A stretch of 64,000 nucleotides of DNA from an uncultured Solirubrobacteraceae bacterium. Its GTDB lineage: Bacteria > Actinomycetota > Thermoleophilia > Solirubrobacterales > Solirubrobacteraceae. This document shows positions 18,138 to 27,450 of this stretch, piece after piece. Position 1 is the stretch's first letter, and every line of letters begins with the position of its first letter. The position numbers and the translations under genes were made by a program. The notes beneath the pieces were generated by a model. That model did not search any database. It saw only the letters and a list, made by a program, of their open reading frames with translations, and was not told where the DNA came from. The stretch lies in the NCBI GenBank assembly GCA_902806175.1, contig CADCVQ010000160.1, positions 36,449 through 100,448 of the forward strand, written 5' to 3'.

Positions 18138-18410
18138 GAGTTTCGGCGAATCTTTGCGTCGCGCACGCTGGTCGCCGGGTGGCCGAGGGGCGCGAGCTTC
18201 TGACCCGTCGCGCGTGCCGTGCGCCGTCCGGCGAGGACGACGTGGGGGGCGCTCGTGCCAGGAGGGCGGGCAGCCGGTGTACTCGTGGCTCGCGGCTCCA
18301 AGTGGACAAGCGGGCGCTCGTGTGGTCAGCTACACGCTGCGCTGTCACCGGGAGATCGTGTTCCGTCGCCCCCGTGGGAGCGCCCTGCGATTCGCTATGA
18401 CGGCATCGAC

Positions 18411-19769
18411 ATGAACTGGACCCGCGCTCTTCTGGTCGCGTGCGCACTTGCGCTCGCGTTCCCCGTGAGCGCGCAGGCGCAGACGCGGACGATCGAAGGC
18501 CAGCCGTCGCCGAGCCCGCGCATGCTGTCGATCTTCGTCGGCGACACCGGCTCGCTGCAGGCCAAGCGCGGGGTGCCTTTCGTGGGACAGCCCGGTCAGG
18601 ACCAGCCGGTGTTCGGCATGTTCTTCGGCAGCAGCACCGCCCCGGCGGCGAACTTCTGGCACCTGCGTGTCAAGGGAGCACCGGCCGCCAACCTGACGTT
18701 CGGTCCGCGCGACGCACCGGTGACGACGATCTCCAACGGGCCGGTGCTGGGTGACTGGACGGCTGCGTCACCGGCCCGCGTCGACACGCTCATGCGCCTC
18801 CGACACAACGGCGCCGACCTCTTCGAGGTCAAGCAGACGGTCCTGTACGTCGCGTCCGAGCTGCGCTACCGCGTCATCTGGGACATCCGCAACGTGACCG
18901 CACAGGCGATCCCGTTCATCTTCGGGACCTCCGCGGACCTCTTCATCGAGAGCGACGCGGGCGAAGGCGTGTTCATCGACGGCCCGACCCGCTTCATCGG
19001 TGGGCGAAACAAGTTCTCCGGAACGGTCGGGGGCATCGAGCAGGTGACCTCCTCACAGCTGCCCGGTGAGGCCGCCACGACCCCGGTCGCGCCGTGGGCG
19101 AGCTACGAGGAGGGCGACCCGTTCCCCGTGACGCGCCGTCTGAGCGGCCAGGACGCGTTCCTCAACACGATCAACCCGGTCTTCATGGACAACGGCGTCG
19201 GCGTGAGCTTCGACGACCGCGCAACGACCGGCCTTGCGGCCGGCCAGACCGCCCGCTACGAGGTCCTCTGGCATGTGTCACGGCCCACGACCTTGAGCGC
19301 GGCGGCGACGGTGACGAGCGCCGGGCCGCCCGACTCGCGCGACGAGCAGCCGCCGCCCCCGACCGCCGCCGACAACGCTCGGGGCAGCGGCAGCGGCAGC
19401 GGCAGCGGCAGCGCTTCCGCGGCGACGGCCGGCGGCGCCGCGGACACCGCCGCGCCGGCCCTCAGCGCGCTGAGGCTGGCGCCCACCGCACTCAGGTCCG
19501 CCTCCGCGCGGGCGAGGACCGCTCCGAAGATCGTGTTCCGGCTCAGCGAACCGGCCGGGGTCGTGCTGCGGATCGTCCGCCGGACCGCCGGACGCCGCGT
19601 GACCGTTCGCAAGCTGACGCGCGCGAACCTCCCGGCCGGCTCCAACGCAGTCCCTATCGCAGGCAAGCGCCTGGCCGCCGGCGCATACGTCGTGACCGCG
19701 CGCCCGATCGACGCCGCGGGCAACGCGGGCAGACAGCGGTCGGCAGCGTTCCGGATCACCACTCGCTGA
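18411..19769 (+). CDS. Secreted protein with Gly/Ser linker and C-terminal beta module
   Basis: A 452-residue exported protein of unknown function. The signal peptide runs from MNWTRALLVACALALAFPVS to AQA. Residues about 25-330 form a beta-rich domain (e.g. DTLMRLRHNGADLFEVKQTV) that I do not recognise. A Ser-Gly repeat linker follows near 390, then a C-terminal module (KIVFRLSEPAGVVLRIVRR ... AGAYVVTARPIDAAGNAG) of the type found on many secreted actinobacterial proteins. ATG 18411 begins the signal peptide. It lies between the GT2-GH26 gene and the second S8 protease. No catalytic motif was seen; a structural or binding role is plausible but unproven. Confidence 0.75.
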   Translation: MNWTRALLVACALALAFPVSAQAQTRTIEGQPSPSPRMLSIFVGDTGSLQAKRGVPFVGQPGQDQPVFGMFFGSSTAPAANFWHLRVKGAPAANLTFGPRDAPVTTISNGPVLGDWTAASPARVDTLMRLRHNGADLFEVKQTVLYVASELRYRVIWDIRNVTAQAIPFIFGTSADLFIESDAGEGVFIDGPTRFIGGRNKFSGTVGGIEQVTSSQLPGEAATTPVAPWASYEEGDPFPVTRRLSGQDAFLNTINPVFMDNGVGVSFDDRATTGLAAGQTARYEVLWHVSRPTTLSAAATVTSAGPPDSRDEQPPPPTAADNARGSGSGSGSGSASAATAGGAADTAAPALSALRLAPTALRSASARARTAPKIVFRLSEPAGVVLRIVRRTAGRRVTVRKLTRANLPAGSNAVPIAGKRLAAGAYVVTARPIDAAGNAGRQRSAAFRITTR

Positions 19770-19828
19770 GGCCGCTTGCCCGGCGAGCACGGCGGCTTCC
19801 GACGTGACCCGCGGTGCTCTGCGGCCGC

Positions 19829-21079
19829 GTGAGCAGGGTTCGTTCATCCGCCCTCGGGCGGCGCGCGGTCCTGTGCGTCCTGGTCAGCTCGTCGCTCGCG
19901 CTCGCTGCCCGGCCGGTTGCGGCAGCGCAGGCGGCGAGCACGCCCCGCGACGGCGCTCGGGCGGCGGCGGCGACCGTCCAGCCGCCGAACGACCCGCTGT
20001 TTCGCCACCAGTGGTACCTGCGCGCGATCCAGATCCCCGCTGCGTGGGCCGCTTCGCGCGGTGAGGGCGCGACGGTGGCCGTCCTCGACACGGGGGTCGC
20101 CTACGCGACGCGTGGTCCGTACCGCCGCGCACCGGACCTCGCCGGGACGCGGTTCGTCGCGGGCTGGGACTTCGTCGACGACGATCCCCATCCTCATGAC
20201 GTCGCTCCCCGCGACGGGCGCCGCAGCCACGGAACGCAGATGGCGGGGATCATCGCGCAGACCACGAACAACGCGATCGGTGGCGCCGGCGTCGCACCGG
20301 CAGCTGCGATCATGCCGATCCGCGTGCTCCGGCCGAACCTGAGCGGGACAGCGACAGCCATCGCGCGCGGCCTGCGCTACGCCGCCGACCACGGCGCCGA
20401 CATCGTCAACCTGAGCGTCGCGGGTCGCTCGCAGACGCGGCTCGTCAGAGACGCGGTCGCCTACGCGACGGCCAAGGGCGTGACCGTGGTGGCAGCGTCG
20501 GGCAACGACGGGCGTGCGTCGGTCAGCTGGCCGGCCGCAGATCCGAAGGTCGTCGCGGTGGGCGCGGTGGCCCGCGATCTGGTGCGCGCGCCGTACTCCA
20601 ACTACGGCGAGGCGCTGGACCTCGTGGCTCCCGCCGGCGCGGGCGCTCTCGGTGACAGCGGCTACGGGCCGCCGGACGGAGTGGTGGCGCAGACCCTGAA
20701 GGGCGGTCCGTCTGAGTTCTGCTTCTGCTTCACCGCCTCGACGTCGGCGGCGGCGGCTCAGGTCTCCGGCGTGGCTGCGCTACTCGTCGCAACAGACCGG
20801 GCGCGAGGACCCGCCGCCGTGCGGGCGGCGTTGCTGCGCGGCACGCGCGACCTGGGCCCGGACGGGCGCGATCGCGAACACGGGGCCGGCATGGTGCAGG
20901 CGGCGCGTGCCCTTGGCGTCAGCGCTGGCGAACCGCAGACCGGCCCGAGCTCACGACCGCGGACTCCGGCACCGGACGAGGGGGCGGACGTGCGGCCGGC
21001 GCTGCTCGTGGCCGCAGCTTTCGCGACCGGGCTCGCGCTCGCGCTCGCGAGCCGCAGGCGTCGCCGCCGCGCAGGCTGA
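19829..21079 (+). CDS. Secreted S8 subtilisin-like protease, mycosin-like topology (copy 2)
   Basis: A 416-residue paralogue of 12185-13384. The triad is Asp87, His134 and Ser306 (TASTSAAAAQVSG), again with the usual Pro replaced. It shares the odd FCFC pair before the Ser motif, the signal segment and the C-terminal helix ending RRRRRR. GTG 19829 was chosen because the DNA around it (GTGAGC...GTTCATCCG) aligns with the start of copy 1; an earlier GTG exists at 19814. The tail has a longer Pro/Ala linker than copy 1. Unlike copy 1, no TATAGT box precedes it. Strong block identity with copy 1 suggests duplication followed by gene conversion. Confidence 0.9.
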   Translation: MSRVRSSALGRRAVLCVLVSSSLALAARPVAAAQAASTPRDGARAAAATVQPPNDPLFRHQWYLRAIQIPAAWAASRGEGATVAVLDTGVAYATRGPYRRAPDLAGTRFVAGWDFVDDDPHPHDVAPRDGRRSHGTQMAGIIAQTTNNAIGGAGVAPAAAIMPIRVLRPNLSGTATAIARGLRYAADHGADIVNLSVAGRSQTRLVRDAVAYATAKGVTVVAASGNDGRASVSWPAADPKVVAVGAVARDLVRAPYSNYGEALDLVAPAGAGALGDSGYGPPDGVVAQTLKGGPSEFCFCFTASTSAAAAQVSGVAALLVATDRARGPAAVRAALLRGTRDLGPDGRDREHGAGMVQAARALGVSAGEPQTGPSSRPRTPAPDEGADVRPALLVAAAFATGLALALASRRRRRRAG

Positions 21080-21133
21080 CCCTTGCGAGGCCAGGCGCCG
21101 ACCATCCCCGCTCACCTATGTGATGAGGACATC

Positions 21134-21163
21134 TAGACTTGCTATTCGGCTCCGACATATAGT
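21134..21163 (+). promoter_or_regulatory. Predicted promoter for the surface-protein pair
   Basis: In an unusually AT-rich island, TAGACT (21134-21139) and TATAGT (21158-21163) lie 18 bp apart, resembling TTGACA/TATAAT. Transcription would begin near 21170, leaving a leader of about 70 nt with AAAGGGG 6 bp before ATG 21241. Confidence 0.55.
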
Positions 21164-21240
21164 TGGATTGGATAGACGAAGTACCCGGGAGAGCGATTGG
21201 CAACGCGGAACAGCACCCGCAACGCCGTAAAGGGGTCGGA

Positions 21241-21795
21241 ATGAGGCGGAGAGTCGGGCTGTTCCTGTTGTGTGGGCTGGTGCTGCCATTGGTGGCCGCG
21301 GCGAACGCGTCGGCGCAGGGCGCCATCCTCGAGCTCAACCCAAAGTCCGGGCCTCCTGGAACCGTGATCAACGTCGCCGGCGCCGGCTTCACCCGGCCCA
21401 CCGTGAACATCGGCCAAGTGCAGATTCGCCTTTCGACGCGCGACGCGTTGCCCGTTCTGCGCAACGCGCTGCCGGACTCGAGCGGCCGGATTACCACGGA
21501 GTTCGTCGTTCCCGATGGACTGGCGCCCCGCGAATACCTCGTGATCGCCACCCAGACCAGCGTCCGGGGCCGGCAGGTGTTCGGGGGTCCGGGCCGGGCG
21601 AAGCTTCGGGTCACGGCCCCAGCCGCGGCCACGGCGTCCGCTCCACCTGGGCCCTTCGCGAGCGCAACCACGATGGCGATCGGCGCCGCGGGCATCGCGC
21701 TGATCCTGCTCGCCGGCGGCGCGCTTGCCCTTCCCAAGCTGCGGACGCTCACCCGCTCGGCAGCCCGACGCAACGCAGCCGAGTTCTCGAGGTGA
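21241..21795 (+). CDS. Secreted membrane-anchored protein with IPT/TIG-like domain
   Basis: A 184-residue protein. The signal peptide (MRRRVGLFLLCGLVLPLVAA) is followed by one Ig-like domain beginning LELNPKSGPPGTVINVAGAGF, the start typical of IPT/TIG folds. A Pro/Ala linker and a C-terminal membrane helix (IGAAGIALILLAGGALAL) precede a basic tail. It is probably an extracellular binding or spacer domain held on the membrane. AAAGGGG sits 6 bp before ATG 21241 and a predicted promoter lies at 21134-21163. The large BNR/CWB2 gene starts 5 bp downstream, so the two form an operon and may act together at the surface. Confidence 0.75.
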   Translation: MRRRVGLFLLCGLVLPLVAAANASAQGAILELNPKSGPPGTVINVAGAGFTRPTVNIGQVQIRLSTRDALPVLRNALPDSSGRITTEFVVPDGLAPREYLVIATQTSVRGRQVFGGPGRAKLRVTAPAAATASAPPGPFASATTMAIGAAGIALILLAGGALALPKLRTLTRSAARRNAAEFSR

Positions 21796-21800
21796 CCCAC

Positions 21801-24800
21801 ATGACGCTTCGCAAGACAAGCCTCGCCGCGATCACGGCAGCCGCCGTCCTGCTCGGTCTCGTTCCCGCCGCTCAGGCCGAGCTCCGTGTCAGCCCGAACT
21901 TCAACCTCGCCTCTGACCCCAGTGCGTTCCGCGCCCGCGACCAGATCGGCCTCGCCGTCAAACCCAGCGACCGCGACCACGTCGTCGCGATCAACGCGAA
22001 CTACCTGGACCTCGAATGTGAGGCCAGCGTGAGCACGGACGGCGGGACCACGTGGAGCGACGCCACTCCGCTCCTGCCGCCCGACCCGGGGCCGGGGGAG
22101 ACCCCGTTCAGCAAGCGCTGCAACTTCCATCAGTCGGTGCAGTTCGGCAAGGGGGACAACGTCTACGCGATCGTCACCGCCTCGCGGACCGCGCCGAGCT
22201 CGCCGGACGCCGCCGTGCTCATCTACAAGTCCGCGAACGGCGGCGCGACATGGGGGCGCGGCATCGTCGCGATGCCCGCCGGCCCTGGCAGCAGCGACCC
22301 CGTCGCATCGCCTTCGCCGGGGCCGAGCTACACGCGCCCAGGTCTCGCGGTCGACCCAGGCGTGGGCGCCGCCGCGGACAAGGTCTACGCCATCGGCCGC
22401 GACTTCGTCGGCACGGGCAACGGCGGAAGCGCGAGCGATCCGGCGCCGTACAACTGCACGTCGGGCTGCGGCTCGGTGAAGGTGGCCGTCTCCACCGACA
22501 GTGGGTCGTCGTACGGGACGCCGGTCAACGTCAGTCCGGTGGGGCTCAACGCCCAAGACCCGCCGGTCGCGGTCGTCAACGACGACGGCTCCGTCACGGT
22601 CGCGTGGCGCCAGTCAGGTCAGGGGTCGCCGTCGCCGACGAACCCCTCGAACGTCGGGCGCCTGCAGGTGTCGCGCTCGGCTGCCCCCGGCGTGGCCGGA
22701 TCCTGGAGCACGCCGGTCGACGTCGCGGGCGTCAGGAACACCGGCGGCAACACGCATCTCATTCCCACCACCTGGCGCGAAGGCGTCACAGGGACCTCGA
22801 CGACCGCGACCTATCCGCGCGTCGCCACCGACCCCACGCGGCCCGGTTGGATCTACATGGTCTATGGCCAGACGCCGCCGGGCCCGACTGAACCGGCGGG
22901 TGGATACCAGGGCAGCGACCATTTCATCGGCTACGACATCCAGGTCTGGTTCCAGCGGTCCAAGGACCGAGGCCTGACGTGGTCGCGACCGCAGCGGGTC
23001 AGTGATCCGGCGGAGGTGCCGGGCACCCTGATCCACCAGACCCGCCAGCCGAACATCGGCGTCTCGCCGGGCGGCCGCGTCAACGTCGTCTGGCAGGATC
23101 GCCGCCACTGGTACCAGAGCGGGATGCCGTTCCCCGGCGACACGGCCGCGGCCCGGGCCATCAACGACGCCTCGATGGAACGTCAGTGCACGTACTCGCA
23201 CAGCTTCTGTGAGGACATCCGCCTCGGCGACACGTACTACGCCTATTCGGAGAACGGCGGAGACACGTTCTCGCCGGACATCCGCATCAACGACCGCTCG
23301 CACAACAACGACGTCGGCTATGACACGCGACCGGCATCCGGGTACTGGTCCTGGGGGCCGCAGGTCGTCACGGTCGGCGGCGGCCAGCTCCTGATCGGCT
23401 GGATGGACTCGCGCGAGGGCAACTGGGACACCGACACCGAGGACTTCTACCTCGCCAAGGTCAACCACAACGCCACCGGCGCCGACCCGCAGACGACCGT
23501 CGAGCAGCCCGATGCGATCGCGCGTTCGGTCGCGCTGTCGAAGCTCGGGTACATGGGCGGCAACGAGGGCGCGCTCGTCGGCGGGGCGCGGGATCCCGCC
23601 AACGCGGGACTCGCCAACCCGATCCCCGGCGGCGTCTCCTCGAGGAACGCCTCAGCCGTCGTCATCGTCAACCAGAACGACGTCGCGGGCGCGATGGCGG
23701 GCACGGTGCTCGCCCGCGCGAACCCCGGCCCGGTCCTGCTGTCGCCGTCCGCAGGCCTGCCGGCCAGTGTCAAGGACGAGATCGCCCGGATCAGGCCGGC
23801 CCGCGCGTTCATCATCGGGAACACCGACAGCCTGTCTGACCAGGTGGCCGTCGACGTCGCGGCCGCCGCCGGGATCCTCCCCGGGCTGGTGACGCGCCTG
23901 TCAGCCGGCAGCGACGCGGCCATCGCCGCGCTCATCCCGCAGGAGTTCGACTATCGGGTGCAGGCCGAGAAGGACGCTGACGTCCCGGCGTTCGACGCGG
24001 CCGTGATCGCGAACCCGGCGACGCCGGACGCCGCGGCGGCCGTCGGGCTGGCCGCGGCGCGCCGGCTACCGATGCTGTACGTGGGCGCGAACGCGGTCCC
24101 GACCGAGACGCTGAACGCGCTGAACGCGATGGACATCAAGAAGCTGATCATCGTCGGCGGCACCGACGACGTCAGTGCCGGGGTGCAGTCGCAGCTCGAT
24201 GCTCTCGACAAGGTCACCGAGCCGGTGACCCGGCGCGGCGGCGCCACGCAGTACGACACCTCCAGGGGGGTCGTGGCGGAGTCCGCGGCGCGCGGTATGC
24301 CCAGCAACGTGGTCTATGTCGCCAACGGCGCCGAGCCCATGGATGCAACGTTGCTCGGCGGCGTGGTCGCACGGGCCACGGGCATGCTGATGCTCGCCCC
24401 GACGCCGCTGGGCGGCACGGCGGCGGGCCAGGCAGCGGACTTCGGCCTGAGCGGGATAGACCGATACGTGCTGCTCGTGGCGCCCTCGCCGCCGCCGCCG
24501 CTACCGCCACCGCCCGATGAGGTGCCGCCGCCACCGCCGCCCGCTCCGGCGCCGCCACCGCCGCCGTCTCCGGCGCCGCCACCGCCGCCCGGGACCGGGC
24601 CGGCAGCGAGCAGGCCGGTGCTGAGCAGGGTGTCCCTGACCCGCAAGTCCTTCCGGGCGCTGCTCGGGACGACGATCCGGCTCACGCTGTCCGAGGACGC
24701 CAAGGTGTCGATCGTCGTGGCGCAGCGCAGCGCCGGCCGGCGCAGGGGCTCACGGTGCGTCGCCCTCACGCCCGCCACGCGCAGGAGCAGGCCCTGCGTG

Positions 24801-24983
24801 CGCTACGTCAAGCGCGGGACGTTGACGACCAGCCGCAAGAAGGGCGCGAACTCGGTCCGGTTCACGGCCCGAGTCGCAGGGCGGCGCCTGAGGCCGGGCA
24901 GCTACCGGTTCACGTTGCGTGCCACCGACGCCGGCGGTCTGCGCTCCAACGTCGTCAACGTGACGTTCCGGGTGGTGCGCTGA
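21801..24983 (+). CDS. Large secreted protein: BNR/sialidase-like repeats, CWB2 repeats, Pro-rich linker
   Basis: A 1060-residue exported protein. After a signal peptide (MTLRKTSLAAITAAAVLLGL), the first 560 residues carry sialidase/BNR-type Asp-box motifs (STDGGTTWSD, SANGGATWGRG, SKDRGLTWSRP, SENGGDTFSPD), suggesting a beta-propeller. Residues about 570-890 resemble cell-wall-binding repeat 2 (PF04122): AIARSVALSKLGYMGG, AFIIGNTDSLSDQV, KLIIVGGTDDVSAGVQ. A Pro-rich linker (about 895-935) leads to a C-terminal beta module ending NVTFRVVR. It lacks the Arg triad I would require to call it an active sialidase. It is likely wall-bound through CWB2 and co-transcribed with 21241-21795. Confidence 0.8.
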   Translation: MTLRKTSLAAITAAAVLLGLVPAAQAELRVSPNFNLASDPSAFRARDQIGLAVKPSDRDHVVAINANYLDLECEASVSTDGGTTWSDATPLLPPDPGPGETPFSKRCNFHQSVQFGKGDNVYAIVTASRTAPSSPDAAVLIYKSANGGATWGRGIVAMPAGPGSSDPVASPSPGPSYTRPGLAVDPGVGAAADKVYAIGRDFVGTGNGGSASDPAPYNCTSGCGSVKVAVSTDSGSSYGTPVNVSPVGLNAQDPPVAVVNDDGSVTVAWRQSGQGSPSPTNPSNVGRLQVSRSAAPGVAGSWSTPVDVAGVRNTGGNTHLIPTTWREGVTGTSTTATYPRVATDPTRPGWIYMVYGQTPPGPTEPAGGYQGSDHFIGYDIQVWFQRSKDRGLTWSRPQRVSDPAEVPGTLIHQTRQPNIGVSPGGRVNVVWQDRRHWYQSGMPFPGDTAAARAINDASMERQCTYSHSFCEDIRLGDTYYAYSENGGDTFSPDIRINDRSHNNDVGYDTRPASGYWSWGPQVVTVGGGQLLIGWMDSREGNWDTDTEDFYLAKVNHNATGADPQTTVEQPDAIARSVALSKLGYMGGNEGALVGGARDPANAGLANPIPGGVSSRNASAVVIVNQNDVAGAMAGTVLARANPGPVLLSPSAGLPASVKDEIARIRPARAFIIGNTDSLSDQVAVDVAAAAGILPGLVTRLSAGSDAAIAALIPQEFDYRVQAEKDADVPAFDAAVIANPATPDAAAAVGLAAARRLPMLYVGANAVPTETLNALNAMDIKKLIIVGGTDDVSAGVQSQLDALDKVTEPVTRRGGATQYDTSRGVVAESAARGMPSNVVYVANGAEPMDATLLGGVVARATGMLMLAPTPLGGTAAGQAADFGLSGIDRYVLLVAPSPPPPLPPPPDEVPPPPPPAPAPPPPPSPAPPPPPGTGPAASRPVLSRVSLTRKSFRALLGTTIRLTLSEDAKVSIVVAQRSAGRRRGSRCVALTPATRRSRPCVRYVKRGTLTTSRKKGANSVRFTARVAGRRLRPGSYRFTLRATDAGGLRSNVVNVTFRVVR

Positions 24984-24994
24984 TCGGTGAGACC

Positions 24995-25023
24995 GTACCC
25001 GCGCGGCAGTGCCGCGCGGGTAC
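24995..25023 (+). terminator. Strong hairpin, likely terminator
   Basis: GTACCCGCGCGGC (24995-25007), loop AGT, then GCCGCGCGGGTAC (25011-25023): a perfect 13 bp stem 11 bp after the stop. No U-tract follows, as is common in GC-rich actinobacteria. Confidence 0.65.
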
Positions 25024-25062
25024 CGGTCGTCTCCCGAAACCTGCTGCGGTAGGGTCGCGACG

Positions 25063-27099
25063 ATGAGGAGCACGTGGTTGTCTCAGCCGGCCGGAGGGCG
25101 CGCGCCGCGGGCGGTCGTGCTGCTGGTCACGGTGGTCGCCGCGGTCGCAGCGGTTCTCCTTCCGGGCGGAGCGGCGGCAGACCAGGCTTCGCAGCCGGCA
25201 TCGCCCGAGGCCGGGTTCATCGCGACCGGCAACTTCCACAGCTGCGCGGTGCTCGCCGGCGCGGTGCGCTGCTGGGGCTTCGGCGGGCACGGCGCGCTCG
25301 GCTACGGCAACACGACGAGCATCGGCGACGACGACGCACCCGATGCGGCGGGGCCGGTTGCCCTCGGCGCGGGACGGACGGCGGTCGCGGTCGCCGCCGG
25401 CAGCGTGCACACGTGCGCGTTGCTCGACAACGGCACCGTGCGCTGCTGGGGCTTCGGCGGCGACGGGCGGCTCGGGTACGGCAACACCCTGACCATCGGC
25501 GACGACGAGACCCCCGCCTCGCTCCCCGCGGGGGTCAATCTCGGGCCCGGGCGCACCGCCAAGGCGATCACCGCCGGCAGCGGCCACACGTGCGCGATCC
25601 TCGAGGACGACACGGTTCGCTGCTGGGGCTTCAGCCTCGACGGCCGTCTCGGCTACGGCCGCACCGACAGCATCGGTGACGACGAGGCAGCGGGCTCGGC
25701 CGGGCCGGTCAATCTCGGCGCCGGGCGTACCGCCAAGGCGATCGCCGCCGGCGGCTCTCACACCTGCGCGCTCCTGGACAACGGCGGAGTTCGCTGCTGG
25801 GGTTTCGGCGGCGAGGGCCGGCTCGGATACGGGAAGACCGCCGACATCGGACGGACGCCGGATGCCACGCCTGACACCGTCGGGCCCGTCGACCTCGGCG
25901 TGGGCCGCACCGCGACGGCGATCACCGCCGGCTTCGGGCACACGTGCGCGATCCTCGACGACGCGACCGTGCGCTGCTGGGGCTTTGGCAGCGACGGTCG
26001 GCTCGGTACCGGCAACACGAACTCCGTGGGCGATGATGAAGTGCCGCGCATGGTCGCCCCCGTCGACCTCGGACCGGGGCGAACGGCGCGCGCGATCCAC
26101 GCCGGCTCTGGCTCTGAACACACCTGCGCGATACTCGACGACGGCAGTGTGCGCTGCTGGGGCCTCGCCCTCTTCGGCCAGCTCGGATACGGCAACACGA
26201 ACTCCATCGGCGATGATGAAGTGCCCCGGATGGTTGCGCCGGTCGAGCTCGGCTCCGGGCGCACTGCCACGGCGATCAGCGCCGCGCTGCAGCATACCTG
26301 CGCACGGCTCGACGACATGAGCGTGCGCTGCTGGGGGCGCGGCGCCAACGGCCGGCTCGGGTACTGCAACGAGCTCACGATCGGCGACAACGAACCGCCC
26401 TCGGCGGCGGGGCCGGTGCCGCTCGCCCAGCCGGGCATTCCGATACCGCCGGCGTGTTCGGTCGCTCCTCCCGTGTCGCCGCCGCCGCCCCCGCCGCCGG
26501 CCGAAGTACAGGTGCCGTCGCCGACGCCTCCTCCACGAGGCTCCGCGCCGGATGATGGTCTGGCCGCCGCGCTGGCGGCGCAGCGCGCCCGCCGCACGCG
26601 CCTGCAGTCCTGTCTGCGCCGTGTAGGACGCCGCCGCCTCGGCGACGTTCGCCGCGCGCGCCTGCTCGTCGGCTCCCGGCGCCGTGTCGCTCTGCTGGTA
26701 GCCGGCAAGCGCGCTGCGCGAGGGCGCGCAGCGTGCCTGCGGCGCGAGGGGCGCGTTCCCGGGCGCGTGAGCCGGCTCACCGCCGTCGCGACCGGCAGCG
26801 GCAGCGTCCGGCTTTCGTTCCGCGTGGCCGGGACGGACGGCGCCAGGCAGCCGGCGGCGCGCCGCTATGTCATCAAGCAGTCGCTGCGCCCGATCCGCAC
26901 CGCGCGGGACTTCTCACGGGCATTCTCCTTGTGCAAGGGCCGGTGCTCGTTTGCCGTCACGAGGCTCGACACCACCGCCATCCTGAGCATCAGGAGCCTG
27001 CGGCGCAATCGCGTCTACTACTACGCCGTCGCAGCGCTCGACAACGTCTCGGGGCGCAGGGGCCCGCGCTCCGCGGCGATCAGAGTTCGCTCCCGATAA
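25063..27099 (+). CDS. Secreted RCC1-type seven-repeat beta-propeller protein
   Basis: A 678-residue exported protein. After an N-terminal signal region, about residues 55-460 contain seven RCC1-like repeats, each with an HTCAxLxxxxVRCWG signature (the first reads HSCAVLAGAVRCWG) followed by GRLGYGNT and IGDDE. Seven copies predict one closed seven-bladed propeller. Every repeat keeps the two Cys, so a disulphide per blade is possible outside the cell. A Pro-rich linker (about 470-495) leads to a fibronectin III-like domain (VSRLTAVATGSGSVRLSFR to VYYYAVAALDNVSGRRG). ATG 25063 starts the signal segment. Function is unknown; binding is likely. Confidence 0.85.
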   Translation: MRSTWLSQPAGGRAPRAVVLLVTVVAAVAAVLLPGGAAADQASQPASPEAGFIATGNFHSCAVLAGAVRCWGFGGHGALGYGNTTSIGDDDAPDAAGPVALGAGRTAVAVAAGSVHTCALLDNGTVRCWGFGGDGRLGYGNTLTIGDDETPASLPAGVNLGPGRTAKAITAGSGHTCAILEDDTVRCWGFSLDGRLGYGRTDSIGDDEAAGSAGPVNLGAGRTAKAIAAGGSHTCALLDNGGVRCWGFGGEGRLGYGKTADIGRTPDATPDTVGPVDLGVGRTATAITAGFGHTCAILDDATVRCWGFGSDGRLGTGNTNSVGDDEVPRMVAPVDLGPGRTARAIHAGSGSEHTCAILDDGSVRCWGLALFGQLGYGNTNSIGDDEVPRMVAPVELGSGRTATAISAALQHTCARLDDMSVRCWGRGANGRLGYCNELTIGDNEPPSAAGPVPLAQPGIPIPPACSVAPPVSPPPPPPPAEVQVPSPTPPPRGSAPDDGLAAALAAQRARRTRLQSCLRRVGRRRLGDVRRARLLVGSRRRVALLVAGKRAARGRAACLRREGRVPGRVSRLTAVATGSGSVRLSFRVAGTDGARQPAARRYVIKQSLRPIRTARDFSRAFSLCKGRCSFAVTRLDTTAILSIRSLRRNRVYYYAVAALDNVSGRRGPRSAAIRVRSR

Positions 27100-27450
27100 A
27101 TGGAAGCGGCCGGCGTATCGCGGACGCCCGCGCAGTAGGCACTCAGTACCACGTGGGGCGAGCGGGTCGCGGTCGCGACGCGCTTGACGAGCGAGGAGAG
27201 GCGCTCAGGCCGGCGTGCGAGACGACCGACGTGAGCTAGATCGCCGGACACGACAGCCGGGTGAGGAGGCTTCCGGCGGCGCGCTCAGCGTCGTGAACGT
27301 CATCTCGCTCGTGCTGTTGGGCATCCTCGTCCTGCTGGCGGTCTTCGCGCTCCTGCAGCGCCGCTCGCACCGACTCGGATGTCAGCCGTCCCGCGGCGTC
27401 CAGCGATCCCGCCTCGGCTTCGATCGCGCCCGTGCGGGTACCTTGGGCGG
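27100..27450. other. Intergenic region with one short hydrophobic reading frame
   Basis: No supported gene. A plus-strand frame from GTG 27293 encodes a possible membrane helix (NVISLVLLGILVLLAVFALL) but then runs in low-complexity sequence into treZ to 27592, so a real gene is doubtful. The treZ promoter should lie here; no clear -35/-10 pair was seen. Confidence 0.45.

Noticed and set aside
19814..21079. Start of protease copy 2 at GTG 19814
   Set aside because: Alignment with copy 1 places the start at GTG 19829; the extra five codons have no counterpart.
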